From Peptococcus niger (GTDB lineage Bacteria > Bacillota > Peptococcia > Peptococcales > Peptococcaceae), in contig NZ_FNAF01000004.1 of NCBI RefSeq assembly GCF_900101835.1, positions 1 through 35,074 of the forward strand: DNA of 35,074 nucleotides. The letters run 5' to 3'. Below the pieces are notes generated by a model. It was not told the DNA's origin and made no database searches. It saw only the letters and a program-made list of their open reading frames with translations. Numbering within the stretch: position 1 is the stretch's first letter; each line of letters opens with the position of its first letter. This document shows, in pieces, positions 7,330 through 15,622 of this stretch. Position numbers and translations under genes: made by a program.

Positions 7330-8094
7330 ATGAACGTTATACTGATGACGATTTTAGGCTGTACCCTGCCCGGCTTGGCGACGGGTGTCGGCGCTTTACC
7401 AATCTTTTTTGCCCAACGGGTTTCTCAGCGCGTCTTGGATACCCTGCTCGGCGGGGCGGCGGGGGTGATGTTGGCGGCAACCTGTTTTTCGCTTATTTTG
7501 CCGAGCATCACATACGGTGGTGGCGATTTTAAGGCGGTGATGGTGACCTCGCTGGGCATTCTCGCCGGGGCGGTCTTGCTGGATGCCATTGACAAATACG
7601 CGCCTCATGAGCATTTAATGGACCAACGCATTGAAGGACATCGGGCGCAGAGCCTTAAAAAAATATGGCTGTTTGTGATTGCAATTACGATTCATAATTT
7701 CCCGGAAGGCCTGGCCACAGGCGTGGGGTTCGGAACGGATAACCTAGCCAATGGGATCGCCATGGCAACGGGCATCGGCTTGCAAAATATGCCGGAAGGA
7801 ATGGCGGTAGCCCTGGCCCTGGTGCGGGAACAGTATTCACGACGGTTTGCATTTTTGGTGGCGCTGGCAACCGGCTGCGTTGAACCGGTTGGGGCTTTTT
7901 TAGGGCTGGGACTGGTGCATATTTTTCAGCCCCTGGTGGGCTTTATTTTGGCCCTGGCCGGCGGGGCAATGCTTTTTGTCATCAGCGATGAGATTATCCC
8001 GGAAACGCATGCCAACGGTTATGAACGTCAGGCCACTTATGGGATCATTGTGGGCTTTATTGTGATGATGATTTTGGATATTCTCTTAGGATAG
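7330..8094 (+). CDS. ZIP-family divalent metal transporter (GufA/ZupT-like)
   Basis: A 254-residue membrane protein with about eight hydrophobic helices. The two family signatures are present: HNFPEG (residues 122-127) and QNMPEG (152-157), which in ZIP proteins line the metal path in helices 4 and 5. A histidine-bearing loop (DKYAPHEHLMDQ, near residue 93) lies between helices 3 and 4. Likely role: uptake of zinc or another divalent metal into the cytoplasm. ATG 7330 was chosen over GTG 7324 because the AGAGGGAG ribosome site is then at a normal distance. It is preceded by a possible structured RNA and a terminator, so metal-dependent attenuation is conceivable but unproven. Confidence 0.85.
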   Translation: MNVILMTILGCTLPGLATGVGALPIFFAQRVSQRVLDTLLGGAAGVMLAATCFSLILPSITYGGGDFKAVMVTSLGILAGAVLLDAIDKYAPHEHLMDQRIEGHRAQSLKKIWLFVIAITIHNFPEGLATGVGFGTDNLANGIAMATGIGLQNMPEGMAVALALVREQYSRRFAFLVALATGCVEPVGAFLGLGLVHIFQPLVGFILALAGGAMLFVISDEIIPETHANGYERQATYGIIVGFIVMMILDILLG

Positions 8095-8095
8095 A

Positions 8096-8123
8096 TCAGC
8101 TGTAGCAGCTGAAGGCTGTTTTT
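8096..8123 (+). terminator. Short hairpin with U-tract after the ZIP gene
   Basis: TCAGCTG-TAG-CAGCTGA (8096-8112) starts two bases past the stop codon, and five T follow at 8119-8123. The seven-base gap between stem and T-run makes it a weak terminator candidate. Confidence 0.35.
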
Positions 8124-8150
8124 GGACAAGGGATAAAGGATGGGGTATCA

Positions 8151-9449
8151 ATGCAGACAGTATCAGCGGAGATGGGACGTCGACAAGGGATAACGGTTCA
8201 ATTTAAGGGCCTGCGGTATGCGGCAGCTGAGCGGTATACGCCACCGGAGCTTGTGCCGTTTGAAGGGGCCTTGGCGGAGATGATCGGGTTTACGCCGTAT
8301 GCCTTGCAGAATCGTACATCGCTGGAAAAACTGATTTTTGGCGTGGATTATGGGGCTGTCCGGCAAAGGGAGGACTGCCAGTACCTGTCGGTCACGGTGC
8401 CCTTGGAAGATGGGGCGATGCCGGACGGATTACCGGTTATGGTCTGGTTCCACGGTGGCGCCTTCAGCAATGGCGGGGCGGACAACCGGGCCTATGACCC
8501 GGTTAACCTGGCGGAAGAGAGCAAGGTTATCGTGGTATCGGTCAATTACCGACTGGGAATTTTGGGCTTTGTGCGCGATGCGGCTGGCCATACCGGCCAT
8601 CCAGGCCTGCTGGACCAGATTGCGGCCTTGCAGTGGGTGGCGGCGCATATTGAGCGCTTTGGTGGGGACCCGACCAAGGTCTGTATTTTTGGTCAATCTG
8701 CCGGGGGGACATCGGTCCATTCCCTCTTGCTGTCGGTGGGGGATTCGGGCTTATTCCGTCGGGCCATTATTCAAAGCGCTCCTTTTGGAACCCTGACCCG
8801 GCGCAGCCCGATGGATGAGGCCATTCGCGCCCAAGTGCTAAGCCTGCCGGAGGATGCAGGGCCGGAGGCCTTATTGGAATGCCAGCTGATGGCAGAAAAA
8901 GCCGTTCGTGAACGCGGCAATGCGCGCTACATGCACTTTGCCCCTCACGCCGGCGTTAGCCCCCTGCCGCCGGCTGACCGGAGCTTAGACGCTTATGCCC
9001 GGGCAGCTGAAAAAGTGGACCTCTTGATTGGCGCCAACACTTGTGAGCCGTCCATTTATATGGCGCATTACCCCTGGTTTCCCAAAGCCGTGCAAAGACC
9101 GTATCTGGGCCAAGTCTTACGCAGGATCTTGCGGTTTAAGTCCGATGCCATCTTCGGCAAGGGCGCTCGCCGTGTCGCAACAGACTACGCCCAGGCTGGG
9201 GGGCGGACCTATTTTTATGAATGCTCCTGGGGCGAAGACAGGTCTGTTTACGGTGGCTGCCATTGTGCGGAAATGCCCCTGGTTTTCGGCGCCGACCTCT
9301 ATATGGGCAGTCCGCTCTTAATGAATAAATCCATCGCTGAAGTGGATCGCGTCGGACAGCGGGTGCGGCGCATTTGGACCGATTTTGCTAAGACCGGCGT
9401 GATTCAGAGCCTGGCCATTCCCGGCTGTATTCAGATAAAACCGCTGTAA
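8151..9449 (+). CDS. Type B carboxylesterase
   Basis: A 432-residue alpha/beta-hydrolase of the carboxylesterase type B / cholinesterase family, with no signal peptide. The oxyanion motif HGGAF is at residues 101-105 and the nucleophile elbow GQSAGG has Ser183. The acid is probably E299 (GANTCEPSIY), and the general-base histidine H371 (YGGCHCAEMPLVFG). The FGGDPTKV stretch (170-177) is also characteristic. It is shorter than the usual 490-550 residues, mainly in the middle and at the C-terminus, but no frameshift is visible. AAGGATGGGG lies upstream of the ATG. It would hydrolyse esters in the cytoplasm; the natural substrate is unknown. It appears to be its own transcription unit. Confidence 0.85.
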   Translation: MQTVSAEMGRRQGITVQFKGLRYAAAERYTPPELVPFEGALAEMIGFTPYALQNRTSLEKLIFGVDYGAVRQREDCQYLSVTVPLEDGAMPDGLPVMVWFHGGAFSNGGADNRAYDPVNLAEESKVIVVSVNYRLGILGFVRDAAGHTGHPGLLDQIAALQWVAAHIERFGGDPTKVCIFGQSAGGTSVHSLLLSVGDSGLFRRAIIQSAPFGTLTRRSPMDEAIRAQVLSLPEDAGPEALLECQLMAEKAVRERGNARYMHFAPHAGVSPLPPADRSLDAYARAAEKVDLLIGANTCEPSIYMAHYPWFPKAVQRPYLGQVLRRILRFKSDAIFGKGARRVATDYAQAGGRTYFYECSWGEDRSVYGGCHCAEMPLVFGADLYMGSPLLMNKSIAEVDRVGQRVRRIWTDFAKTGVIQSLAIPGCIQIKPL

Positions 9450-9549
9450 AGCCAGGGTGTATCAGCTGGTTTGTGAAAGTATGGCGCCATGCTGACAGAA
9501 ACAAGGACCTTGTTTGGCTGATGGATAATTATTTTGGAGGTATTGTCGG

Positions 9550-9963
9550 ATGACCTATAAGACCATAACAGATTACCTGCCTATTTTTGCTGGGAAACCT
9601 GCCGGACACTGGGTGGTGGACGACCACAACGCCGGTACGGAGGCCGAGCCCATTGACATGGCTCACGTGGTCTACAGCGATGACGTACAGGACTTTATCG
9701 CTGTCATGACCCGGTTTCAAAAGAAAAATCCCCTAATGGGGCTGCGTGATTTTAACGATATTCTCAAGGCTTACGGCATTCGCTGGGACTTGCAGGACAT
9801 GCAGGCAGTGGACCTGGCGCGGTTGGATGCTCGTGGCGTTTTGGCGCTGATTCTGGCGGCCATTGAATCGGAACGTTTCCATGACGGTGCCTTGCTGTCC
9901 TTTTTTGAGTCGGGCAGCATACAGCGTTGGTTGGAGCGGTTGGCAGAATTGGACGAGGACTGA
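9550..9963 (+). CDS. DUF6508-family protein
   Basis: A 137-residue soluble acidic protein of unknown function, resembling the DUF6508 family. The family pattern is a start of the type YLPIFAGKPAGHWVVD, a central PIDMAHVVYSDDVQDFI and an end LALILAAIESERFHDGALLSFFESGSI..WL. GGAGG lies about ten bases before the ATG. In the 100-base gap upstream there are two short palindromes, ATGGCGCCAT (9481-9490) and AAACAAGG-A-CCTTGTTT (9499-9515). The neighbours give no functional clue. Confidence 0.7.
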   Translation: MTYKTITDYLPIFAGKPAGHWVVDDHNAGTEAEPIDMAHVVYSDDVQDFIAVMTRFQKKNPLMGLRDFNDILKAYGIRWDLQDMQAVDLARLDARGVLALILAAIESERFHDGALLSFFESGSIQRWLERLAELDED

Positions 9964-10069
9964 AGCTTATTTTATGAAATAAGGCCTGCTGGCCCTCTGT
10001 GGGCCATTGTCAGGTGGGCATAAATATAAGTTGAGCAATTCATTAAAGACAGTTGAAGGAGGGATGCTG

Positions 10070-10555
10070 ATGCGCAAAAAGAATCGTGAGGTGACGAATC
10101 CGGCCGATATTTTTTCAATCATGCAAGCTTGCGATCGAGCGGTTTTGGCTTTTAACGCTGAACCGGCTCCTTACTTGTTGCCGGTCAACATGGGCAGTAC
10201 CTTTACAGAAGATGGTTTTACCCTCTATTTTCATGGGGCGACGGAAGGTTGCAAGTATGCCTATCTTCGCGATGGGGCGACCGTCAGTTTTGAAATGGAC
10301 TGCCACCATGAACTCATCGCCGATCAAGCCCGAGGGTATTGTACCATGGACTACGATGCGGTCATCGGCAACGGACGGGTGTATGAAATTCTACCGCCGG
10401 CTGAAAAAGCGGCGGCCTTGCAAATCATTGTGGACAGCCACCATGTGGATGAAGCCTTTGTCTATAACCCTGCGGCAATTCCGCGCACGCGCGTTTTTAA
10501 AGTTGAGGTCAATCACATAACCGGTAAGTCAAAACATTCATCAGCGACGAGCTAA
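10070..10555 (+). CDS. Pyridoxamine 5'-phosphate oxidase-like flavin-binding protein (Nim-like)
   Basis: A 161-residue split-barrel protein of the PNPOx-like / flavin-nucleotide-binding group. This group includes the 5-nitroimidazole resistance protein NimA and many uncharacterised FMN or heme binders. Features seen are the early strand APYLLPVNMGSTFTEDGFTLYFHGATEGCKYAYL, then VSFEMDCHHEL and the late VDEAFVYNPAAIPRTRVFKVEVNHITGK. The ATG at 10070 has AAGGAGGG six bases before it. A TTG-started longer frame (10007) and an ATG at 10064 are less well placed. It is 13 bases upstream of an acetyltransferase gene and probably co-transcribed with it. Nitroimidazole resistance is a possibility, not a conclusion. 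Confidence 0.75.
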   Translation: MRKKNREVTNPADIFSIMQACDRAVLAFNAEPAPYLLPVNMGSTFTEDGFTLYFHGATEGCKYAYLRDGATVSFEMDCHHELIADQARGYCTMDYDAVIGNGRVYEILPPAEKAAALQIIVDSHHVDEAFVYNPAAIPRTRVFKVEVNHITGKSKHSSATS

Positions 10556-10568
10556 AGAGGGTGAACCT

Positions 10569-11090
10569 ATGATTAAAATAGCCACGCAAGCAGATGCCGG
10601 GAGCCTGGCATCCCTGGCCAAACGCTTATGGCCGGAGAGCAATATTGAAGAATTGCGCAACGAATTTATTGCCTTTACAGCACCACGGGATTTGAACAAC
10701 CGCTGTTTTTTGGCTCTAGCCGGTGCCTTGCCGGTCGGTTTTGCGCATGTATCGGTGCGGTATGATTTTGTAGAAGGCTGCGACCATACACCGGTGTGCT
10801 ATTTAGAGGGCATTTTTGTGCGAGAAGCCTATCGTGGTCAAGGGTTGGGTAAAGCCTTGGTCAAAGGGGCGGAAGATTTCGGCTTGACCCGCGGTTGTCG
10901 GGAATTTGCGGCAGATTGCGCGCTTGACAATGGAGTCGGCGCCCAATTCCATGCGGCAATGGGACTGACAGAAGTGGGCCGGATAATCTGTTTTAAAAAA
11001 GATATTTCTACCGCCGCTACGGTTAGCGCCGGGGCCATTATTGATGATAGGCCCATCTGCGAAATCCCCGATGGATCAACAAAAGAATAA
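10569..11090 (+). CDS. GNAT acetyltransferase resembling aminoglycoside 6'-N-acetyltransferase
   Basis: A 173-residue GNAT enzyme transferring acetyl groups from acetyl-CoA. Motif A is RGQGLG (residues 89-94), preceded by CYLEGIFVREAY. The whole pattern LPVGFAHVSVRYDFVEG, then YLEGIFV, then REFAADCALDN..AQFHAAMGLTEVGRIICFKK is very close to AAC(6')-type aminoglycoside acetyltransferases. The C-terminal tail after residue 150 is extra and looks disordered. The ribosome site AAGAGGGTG precedes the ATG. It ends at a bidirectional terminator and forms a two-gene unit with the flavoprotein. Whether it confers resistance needs a substrate test; related proteins also act on other amines. Confidence 0.75.
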   Translation: MIKIATQADAGSLASLAKRLWPESNIEELRNEFIAFTAPRDLNNRCFLALAGALPVGFAHVSVRYDFVEGCDHTPVCYLEGIFVREAYRGQGLGKALVKGAEDFGLTRGCREFAADCALDNGVGAQFHAAMGLTEVGRIICFKKDISTAATVSAGAIIDDRPICEIPDGSTKE

Positions 11091-11097
11091 AGCGTAT

Positions 11098-11136
11098 AAA
11101 AATACCGCAAATCGTAAAAGATTTGCGGTATTTTTC
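11098..11136. terminator. Bidirectional terminator between convergent genes
   Basis: ATACCGCAAAT (11102-11112) pairs with ATTTGCGGTAT (11121-11131) across an 8-base loop, flanked by A and T runs. It separates the plus-strand acetyltransferase from the minus-strand decarboxylase, whose stop is four bases away. Confidence 0.9.
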
Positions 11137-11139
11137 CTA

Positions 11140-12270
11140 TTAGAGGCGCATTTTGAAGTCTTCGTATCCGAACTTTCGCAAGACGCGCCAATCTTTTCGC
11201 GATGGACTGCCGGTTAAAATGGTCGGCAAGGGCATGCCGTTAAAGGTGTTCGTTTTGACCATGGTGTACAGGGCCATATCACCGAAGACAAGGCGGTCGC
11301 CCGGCTTGAGCGGGTCGTCAAAGGAATAATCGCCAATGACATCTCCGGCCAGGCAGGTTGGCCCCGCTAAGCGATAGGTGTGGGCTTTTTCCTGGGGATT
11401 GCCGGCGCCCAACACCGGTGGTCGATAGGGCATTTCAATAACATCCGGCATATGGCAGGCAGCGGAAGTATCTAAAATGGCGATGTCCATCTCGTTGTGC
11501 ACAATGTCCACCACAGATGCGGTCAGCGTGCCGGCGTTCAAGACCACCGCTTCGCCCGGTTCCAGGTAGAGCTGGACGCCGTAAGTGCGATGCAGGACTT
11601 GGAGGCAGTTGATTAAGCCGTCGACATCGTAATCGGCGCGGGTGATATGGTGTCCGCCGCCTAAGTTGAGCCAGCGCATCAGCGGCAGGTATTCGCCGAA
11701 CTGGTCTAGAAAAGCGTTCAGCGTTTCCTGTAAGGCATCAAAACCCTGCTCGCACAAGGTATGAAAGTGGAGGCCTTCAATGCCCCGTAAGTTCTTGCCT
11801 AAAAAATCTTTTTTGAGAATGCCCAGCCGTGAACCGGGGGCACAGGGGTCATAAATCCCACCGTCTTGCGTTGAATGATTCGGATTCACCCGCAAGCCAC
11901 AACTTTTTCCTGCTGCCAGGGCCTGGGGGCTGAAGGCCTCCCACTGGGCAAAGGAATTAAAGGAAAGGTGGTCTACATAGCCTAAAATCTCGTCAAATTC
12001 CGAGGACCGGTAAGCCGGAGAAAAAATGTGCGTTTCCTTACCCATTTCTTCATGACCGAGCCGGGCTTCAAAAAGGCCGCTGGCGGTCGTACCGGCCAAG
12101 ACCTCGCCAATCATCGGGTAGAGGGCGAAATTGGAAAAGGCCTTTTGCGCCAGAAGAATTTTGGCACCGGTTTCCGCCTGGACCCGGCCAAGGATGCGCA
12201 GATTTTCAGCCAAAGCATCCTCGTCAATGGCAAAAAAGGGCGTCGGCACTTCCGCTAATTGCAGGGCCAT
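11140..12270 (-). CDS. nspC: Carboxynorspermidine/carboxyspermidine decarboxylase
   Basis: A 376-residue PLP-dependent decarboxylase of the fold III (alanine racemase-like) class. It removes CO2 from carboxynorspermidine or carboxyspermidine to give norspermidine or spermidine. The PLP lysine is expected at K43 (ILLAQKAFSN). The LRVNPNHST, LHFHTLCEQG and LNLGGGHHIT stretches and the LAGPTCLAGDVIGDY active cysteine region fit NspC. The ATG at 12270 shares its A with the TGA of the upstream dehydrogenase (TGATG), a classic coupled junction; a longer frame from 12318 lies inside that gene and is rejected. Together the two genes make the alternative, S-adenosylmethionine-independent polyamine route found in many gut bacteria. 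Confidence 0.92.
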   Translation of the reverse strand: MALQLAEVPTPFFAIDEDALAENLRILGRVQAETGAKILLAQKAFSNFALYPMIGEVLAGTTASGLFEARLGHEEMGKETHIFSPAYRSSEFDEILGYVDHLSFNSFAQWEAFSPQALAAGKSCGLRVNPNHSTQDGGIYDPCAPGSRLGILKKDFLGKNLRGIEGLHFHTLCEQGFDALQETLNAFLDQFGEYLPLMRWLNLGGGHHITRADYDVDGLINCLQVLHRTYGVQLYLEPGEAVVLNAGTLTASVVDIVHNEMDIAILDTSAACHMPDVIEMPYRPPVLGAGNPQEKAHTYRLAGPTCLAGDVIGDYSFDDPLKPGDRLVFGDMALYTMVKTNTFNGMPLPTILTGSPSRKDWRVLRKFGYEDFKMRL

Positions 12271-13469
12271 CAGTCCACCAATTCCGGTGAGAAATCTTGT
12301 CGCCAGGGCAGACCCCATTCATTTAAGCCGTCCATGAACGGGTCCGGATCAAATTCGTCCACGGTGTAAACGCCCGGCCGTTCCCACAGGCCTTTTAAGA
12401 CCAACATGGCGCCAATCATTGCCGGCACACCGGTGGTGTAACTGACCGCCTGGCTGCCCACCTCTTTATAAGCTTCCTGGTGGTCGCAGACGTTATACAG
12501 GTAATAGGTTTTATCCTTACCGTCTTTTTTACCGCGGAAGATACAACCGATATTTGTTTTGCCAACCGTCCGTTCACCAAGAGAAGACGGGTCTGGCAGG
12601 ACCGCTTGTAAAAACTGCAGGGGAATGATCTCCTGGCCTTGGAAGTTGATCGGCTCAATGGAAGTCATGCCTACATTTTCCAAGCATTTCAAATGGGTAA
12701 GATAGCTTTCGCCGAAGGTCATAAAGAACCGAATGCGGCGCAAACCGGGAATGTTTTTCGCCAAGCTTTCCAATTCTTCATGATAGAGCAAATACATATC
12801 TTTTTTGCCCACTTCATCAAAATTGTACTCCCGTTTGATGGCCATCGGTTCCGTTTCAATCCATTCACCATTTTCCCAGTAGCGGCCATTGGCGCTGACC
12901 TCACGGATATTGATTTCCGGGTTAAAATTCGTTGCAAAAGGATAACCATGGTCGCCCCCATTGCAATCGAGAATGTCAATGGTATTGATTTCATCAAACT
13001 CATGCTTGAGGGCATAAGCTGCAAAAACAGACGTAACCCCCGGGTCAAAACCGGAGCCTAAAATCCCCGTAATGCCCGCTTCTTTAAACTTATCCATATA
13101 CGCCCATTGCCACTTGTACTCAAATTTTGCCGTATCCGGATGCTCATAGTTCGCCGTATCCAGATAATGGGTCTTGGTTTCCACACAGGCATCCATAATC
13201 GATAAATCTTGGTAGGGCAGGGCCAAGTTCACCACAATATCCGGGTCAAAGGCCTTGATCAAGGCCACCACAGCAGCGGTATCGTCTGCATCCACCTGGG
13301 CCGTAGAGAGCTTCGTTTTCGTATTTTGACAGCGGGCCACAATATCCTGACACTTGGACTCCGTCCGGCTGGCAACCATCACTTCCGTAAAGACATCATC
13401 ATTTTGCGCCATTTTCTGGACCGCCACAGATGCGACCCCACCGGCACCAATCACCAATGCTTTTCCCAT
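12270..13469 (-). CDS. Carboxynorspermidine/carboxyspermidine dehydrogenase, saccharopine dehydrogenase family
   Basis: A 399-residue NAD(P)H-dependent enzyme. It condenses aspartate semialdehyde with diaminopropane or putrescine to form carboxynorspermidine or carboxyspermidine. The N-terminus has the Rossmann motif GAGGVASVAVQKMA (residues 8-21). The DANTYEHP-like region reads ETKTHYLDTANYEHPD, and LDCNGGDHGYPFATNFNPEINIREV is typical of the Lys1-like carboxynorspermidine synthase group. AGGAGG lies seven bases before the ATG. The stop codon overlaps the start of the decarboxylase by one base. A promoter and a folded leader precede it. Substrate preference between putrescine and diaminopropane cannot be told from sequence. 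Confidence 0.9.
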   Translation of the reverse strand: MGKALVIGAGGVASVAVQKMAQNDDVFTEVMVASRTESKCQDIVARCQNTKTKLSTAQVDADDTAAVVALIKAFDPDIVVNLALPYQDLSIMDACVETKTHYLDTANYEHPDTAKFEYKWQWAYMDKFKEAGITGILGSGFDPGVTSVFAAYALKHEFDEINTIDILDCNGGDHGYPFATNFNPEINIREVSANGRYWENGEWIETEPMAIKREYNFDEVGKKDMYLLYHEELESLAKNIPGLRRIRFFMTFGESYLTHLKCLENVGMTSIEPINFQGQEIIPLQFLQAVLPDPSSLGERTVGKTNIGCIFRGKKDGKDKTYYLYNVCDHQEAYKEVGSQAVSYTTGVPAMIGAMLVLKGLWERPGVYTVDEFDPDPFMDGLNEWGLPWRQDFSPELVD

Positions 13470-13513
13470 AACAAACCTCCTATTGTCAAAAAAGTTCAGC
13501 TGATGTTTACTTA

Positions 13514-13543
13514 CCCGTAAAGCCGTGTCGTTTACACGACGGG
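13514..13543 (-). promoter_or_regulatory. Folded leader of the polyamine operon
   Basis: On the minus strand, CCCGT-CGTGT-AAACG-ACACG-GCTTT-ACGGG forms two stacked 5-bp stems with a 5-base bulge. An alternative pairing, GTCGT-GTAA-ACGAC, is also perfect. The two folds exclude each other. The element lies between the proposed promoter and the ribosome site of the dehydrogenase gene. Confidence 0.45.
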
Positions 13544-13567
13544 ATATAAGTAACAGATCTCGTTTGA

Positions 13568-13596
13568 ATTATAACGAATGCTGGTTGTTGGTACAA
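13568..13596 (-). promoter_or_regulatory. Promoter of the polyamine operon
   Basis: On the minus strand, TTGTAC (13596-13591), a 17-base spacer, and a perfect TATAAT (13573-13568). The transcript would begin near 13561, giving a leader of about 90 bases. Confidence 0.55.
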
Positions 13597-13601
13597 GACA
13601 A

Positions 13602-13632
13602 TAAAAAAGGCTCGCTAAATTGGCGAACCTTT
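13602..13632 (-). terminator. Terminator of the BCCT transporter gene
   Basis: On the minus strand, AAAGG.TCGC arms (13632-13623 and 13615-13606) with one mismatch and a 7-base loop, followed by a T-run. It lies about 30 bases past the BCCT stop codon and directly before the polyamine-operon promoter. Confidence 0.8.
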
Positions 13633-13663
13633 AAGTGTCATTTAAGCTTCAAAAAAATTGAAA

Positions 13664-15328
13664 TCACATCGATTCTTCACAGGATGATGATAAGTTTTCC
13701 TGAGACGTCAAAGAAACCTGGCCTTGGATGGCGTGACCCTGATTATCATAGTCCACTGTTTTTTGTAATTTTGCAGATTCGGGCAACTGAAAATCTTTTT
13801 TAAACCACTTGAGTAGAGATATTGCGATGATCGTTTCAATAAATACAACAGGGAAACTTGTCATAATAGAAGACAATTGAACAATTCGTTGACCACCAAC
13901 CAAAAGTAAGCCAAATACACAGAGAACGAGTGTGACTGCCATTAAAATGCGGGTCCATTTCGGTGGTTCTTGGCCATCTTCAATACGGTCGCAACACATT
14001 TGGGCCATCGTATACGCAACAGAATCAACGGCAGTGACTTGGCTGATAAGCATTACGATAACAAGAATAGGGACGACTAATTTAGCTAGTGGCATTTGGT
14101 TAATGACGTAAGTTATTGTTTCAACGCCGCCTTTGGCTTCTAACATGGCAGGTAAATCTATATTTTTATTCATAATTAAATTAATGGTATGTCCACCGAA
14201 GGTCATATAATAAACTGAACAGCCTAGAGTGGTCGTTAAGAGCATGTTCAATACAAGTGTGCGGATTTTTCGACCACGTGAAATACGTGCTACGAATAAT
14301 CCCATATACATGGCCCAAGCGAACCACCATGCCCAATAAAAGACAGTCCAACTTTGTGGAAAACCGCTTTTTGCAATAGGATCGGTATAGAGACTCATAC
14401 GAATAAAGTTCTGAAATAAAGTACCAATGGAATCTGCATACTGCGATAGTAAAAAGCTGGTTGGACCTAATACAAATAAAACAATCAACATCAAGATAAT
14501 TCCATACATATTCAAGTTGCTGATTTTGGATAATCCTGAATAAAGACCTCGGTAGCAGCTATAGCCAAACAAACACCCAAAAGCTGCAACAAAAATTAAA
14601 TCTGTCCCCAGATTTCTAGAAATTCCCAAGTATGAAGTTCCTAAATCGCAAATCATTGGTAAAAATGTTGCGAGGGTTGTCCCAACACCACCGACCATCC
14701 CCACAATGACGATGGCATCTATAATACGACCGACAATCCCTTCAGAAGCTTTTTCGCCAATGACATCACGACAAGCAAAGCTTGGGTATAAGTACGGCTG
14801 CCGGCGGACGTACGCCATATATGCAAAGCCGACTGCAGGAATTACAAAGGTTGCCCAAGAGCTGATTCCCCAATGGAAGATGCCATAGGCTTCGCCAAAT
14901 TGAGCGGCTTCAACGCTCATCGGTTCAAGGCCAAACGGTGGGGCAGCAAGATAATTGATTGGCTCTAAAACGCCCCAATAGAGTAGACCGGCTCCGGATC
15001 CACCACAAAAAAGCAAGGCAAACCATTGAAAGGTCGTAAATTCCGGCTTGGCATCAGGTCCTCCAAGTTTAATATCGCCGTATTTGCTGAAAATCAGGAA
15101 CAATGAAAAAATAATACAGGCAACGACAGCAATTTGCCAGAACCAGTCTGTAGAGAATGTTAATAGATTATAAAGATCGTCTGCAAGTCCCTGTAGATTT
15201 TCTTGAAAGTACATCATTGGCCCATAAAAACAAGCAACAACGATTAATGAAAAAATCAAAACCAGCTTATTAACTTTTGCATACCCTCTTGAACGATGGG
15301 GAACTGTTTTATTCTTTGGCCTTCCCAT
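13664..15328 (-). CDS. BCCT-family betaine/carnitine/choline-type transporter
   Basis: A 554-residue membrane protein with about twelve hydrophobic helices. The BCCT signature is clear: FYWAWWFAWAMYMGLFVARISRGRKIR, with the aromatic cage tryptophans and the ARISRGR loop. An earlier GGSGAGLLYWGVLEPINY lies on helix 3. Such proteins carry quaternary amines with sodium or protons, or exchange them. AGGAGG lies seven bases before the ATG. On the minus strand a TATAAT-like box at 15466-15461 may be the promoter. It is AT-rich, next to a LysR gene on the same strand and a divergent phosphodiesterase. This suggests uptake of a substrate, perhaps a phospho- or sulfo-linked amine, that the hydrolase then cleaves; this link is inference. 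Confidence 0.88.
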   Translation of the reverse strand: MGRPKNKTVPHRSRGYAKVNKLVLIFSLIVVACFYGPMMYFQENLQGLADDLYNLLTFSTDWFWQIAVVACIIFSLFLIFSKYGDIKLGGPDAKPEFTTFQWFALLFCGGSGAGLLYWGVLEPINYLAAPPFGLEPMSVEAAQFGEAYGIFHWGISSWATFVIPAVGFAYMAYVRRQPYLYPSFACRDVIGEKASEGIVGRIIDAIVIVGMVGGVGTTLATFLPMICDLGTSYLGISRNLGTDLIFVAAFGCLFGYSCYRGLYSGLSKISNLNMYGIILMLIVLFVLGPTSFLLSQYADSIGTLFQNFIRMSLYTDPIAKSGFPQSWTVFYWAWWFAWAMYMGLFVARISRGRKIRTLVLNMLLTTTLGCSVYYMTFGGHTINLIMNKNIDLPAMLEAKGGVETITYVINQMPLAKLVVPILVIVMLISQVTAVDSVAYTMAQMCCDRIEDGQEPPKWTRILMAVTLVLCVFGLLLVGGQRIVQLSSIMTSFPVVFIETIIAISLLKWFKKDFQLPESAKLQKTVDYDNQGHAIQGQVSLTSQENLSSSCEESM

Positions 15329-15553
15329 AATAACCTCCTAGATAACTTCTGCAGCATTGATAGGTGTGACACAGCAATAATCTTTAATTAATGATATAAG
15401 TTGATGACCCTCCCTTAAGTTTGTAATGAAAAAATAAAAATATTGCTCCCATTAGTTTTGATTATATATAAATGGATTGGAGTGGGTAAGAATCATTAGT
15501 CAATATGGGATATTGAAAAAATGTATGGAGATAATCAGGCAAATTTTTGTCAT

Positions 15554-15598
15554 AAAAAGCCCCCAAAAGTTGGATTTATAATTCCAGCTTTTGGGGGC
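15554..15598 (-). terminator. Terminator of the second LysR gene
   Basis: A 16-bp stem, GCCCCCAAAAGTTGGA (15559-15574) with TCCAGCTTTTGGGGGC (15583-15598), containing one G-T pair. On the minus strand it is followed by TTTTT. It begins 24 bases after the LysR stop codon. Confidence 0.9.
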
Positions 15599-15622
15599 AT
15601 CCTTGTTGTGCTAGGTGGATAC

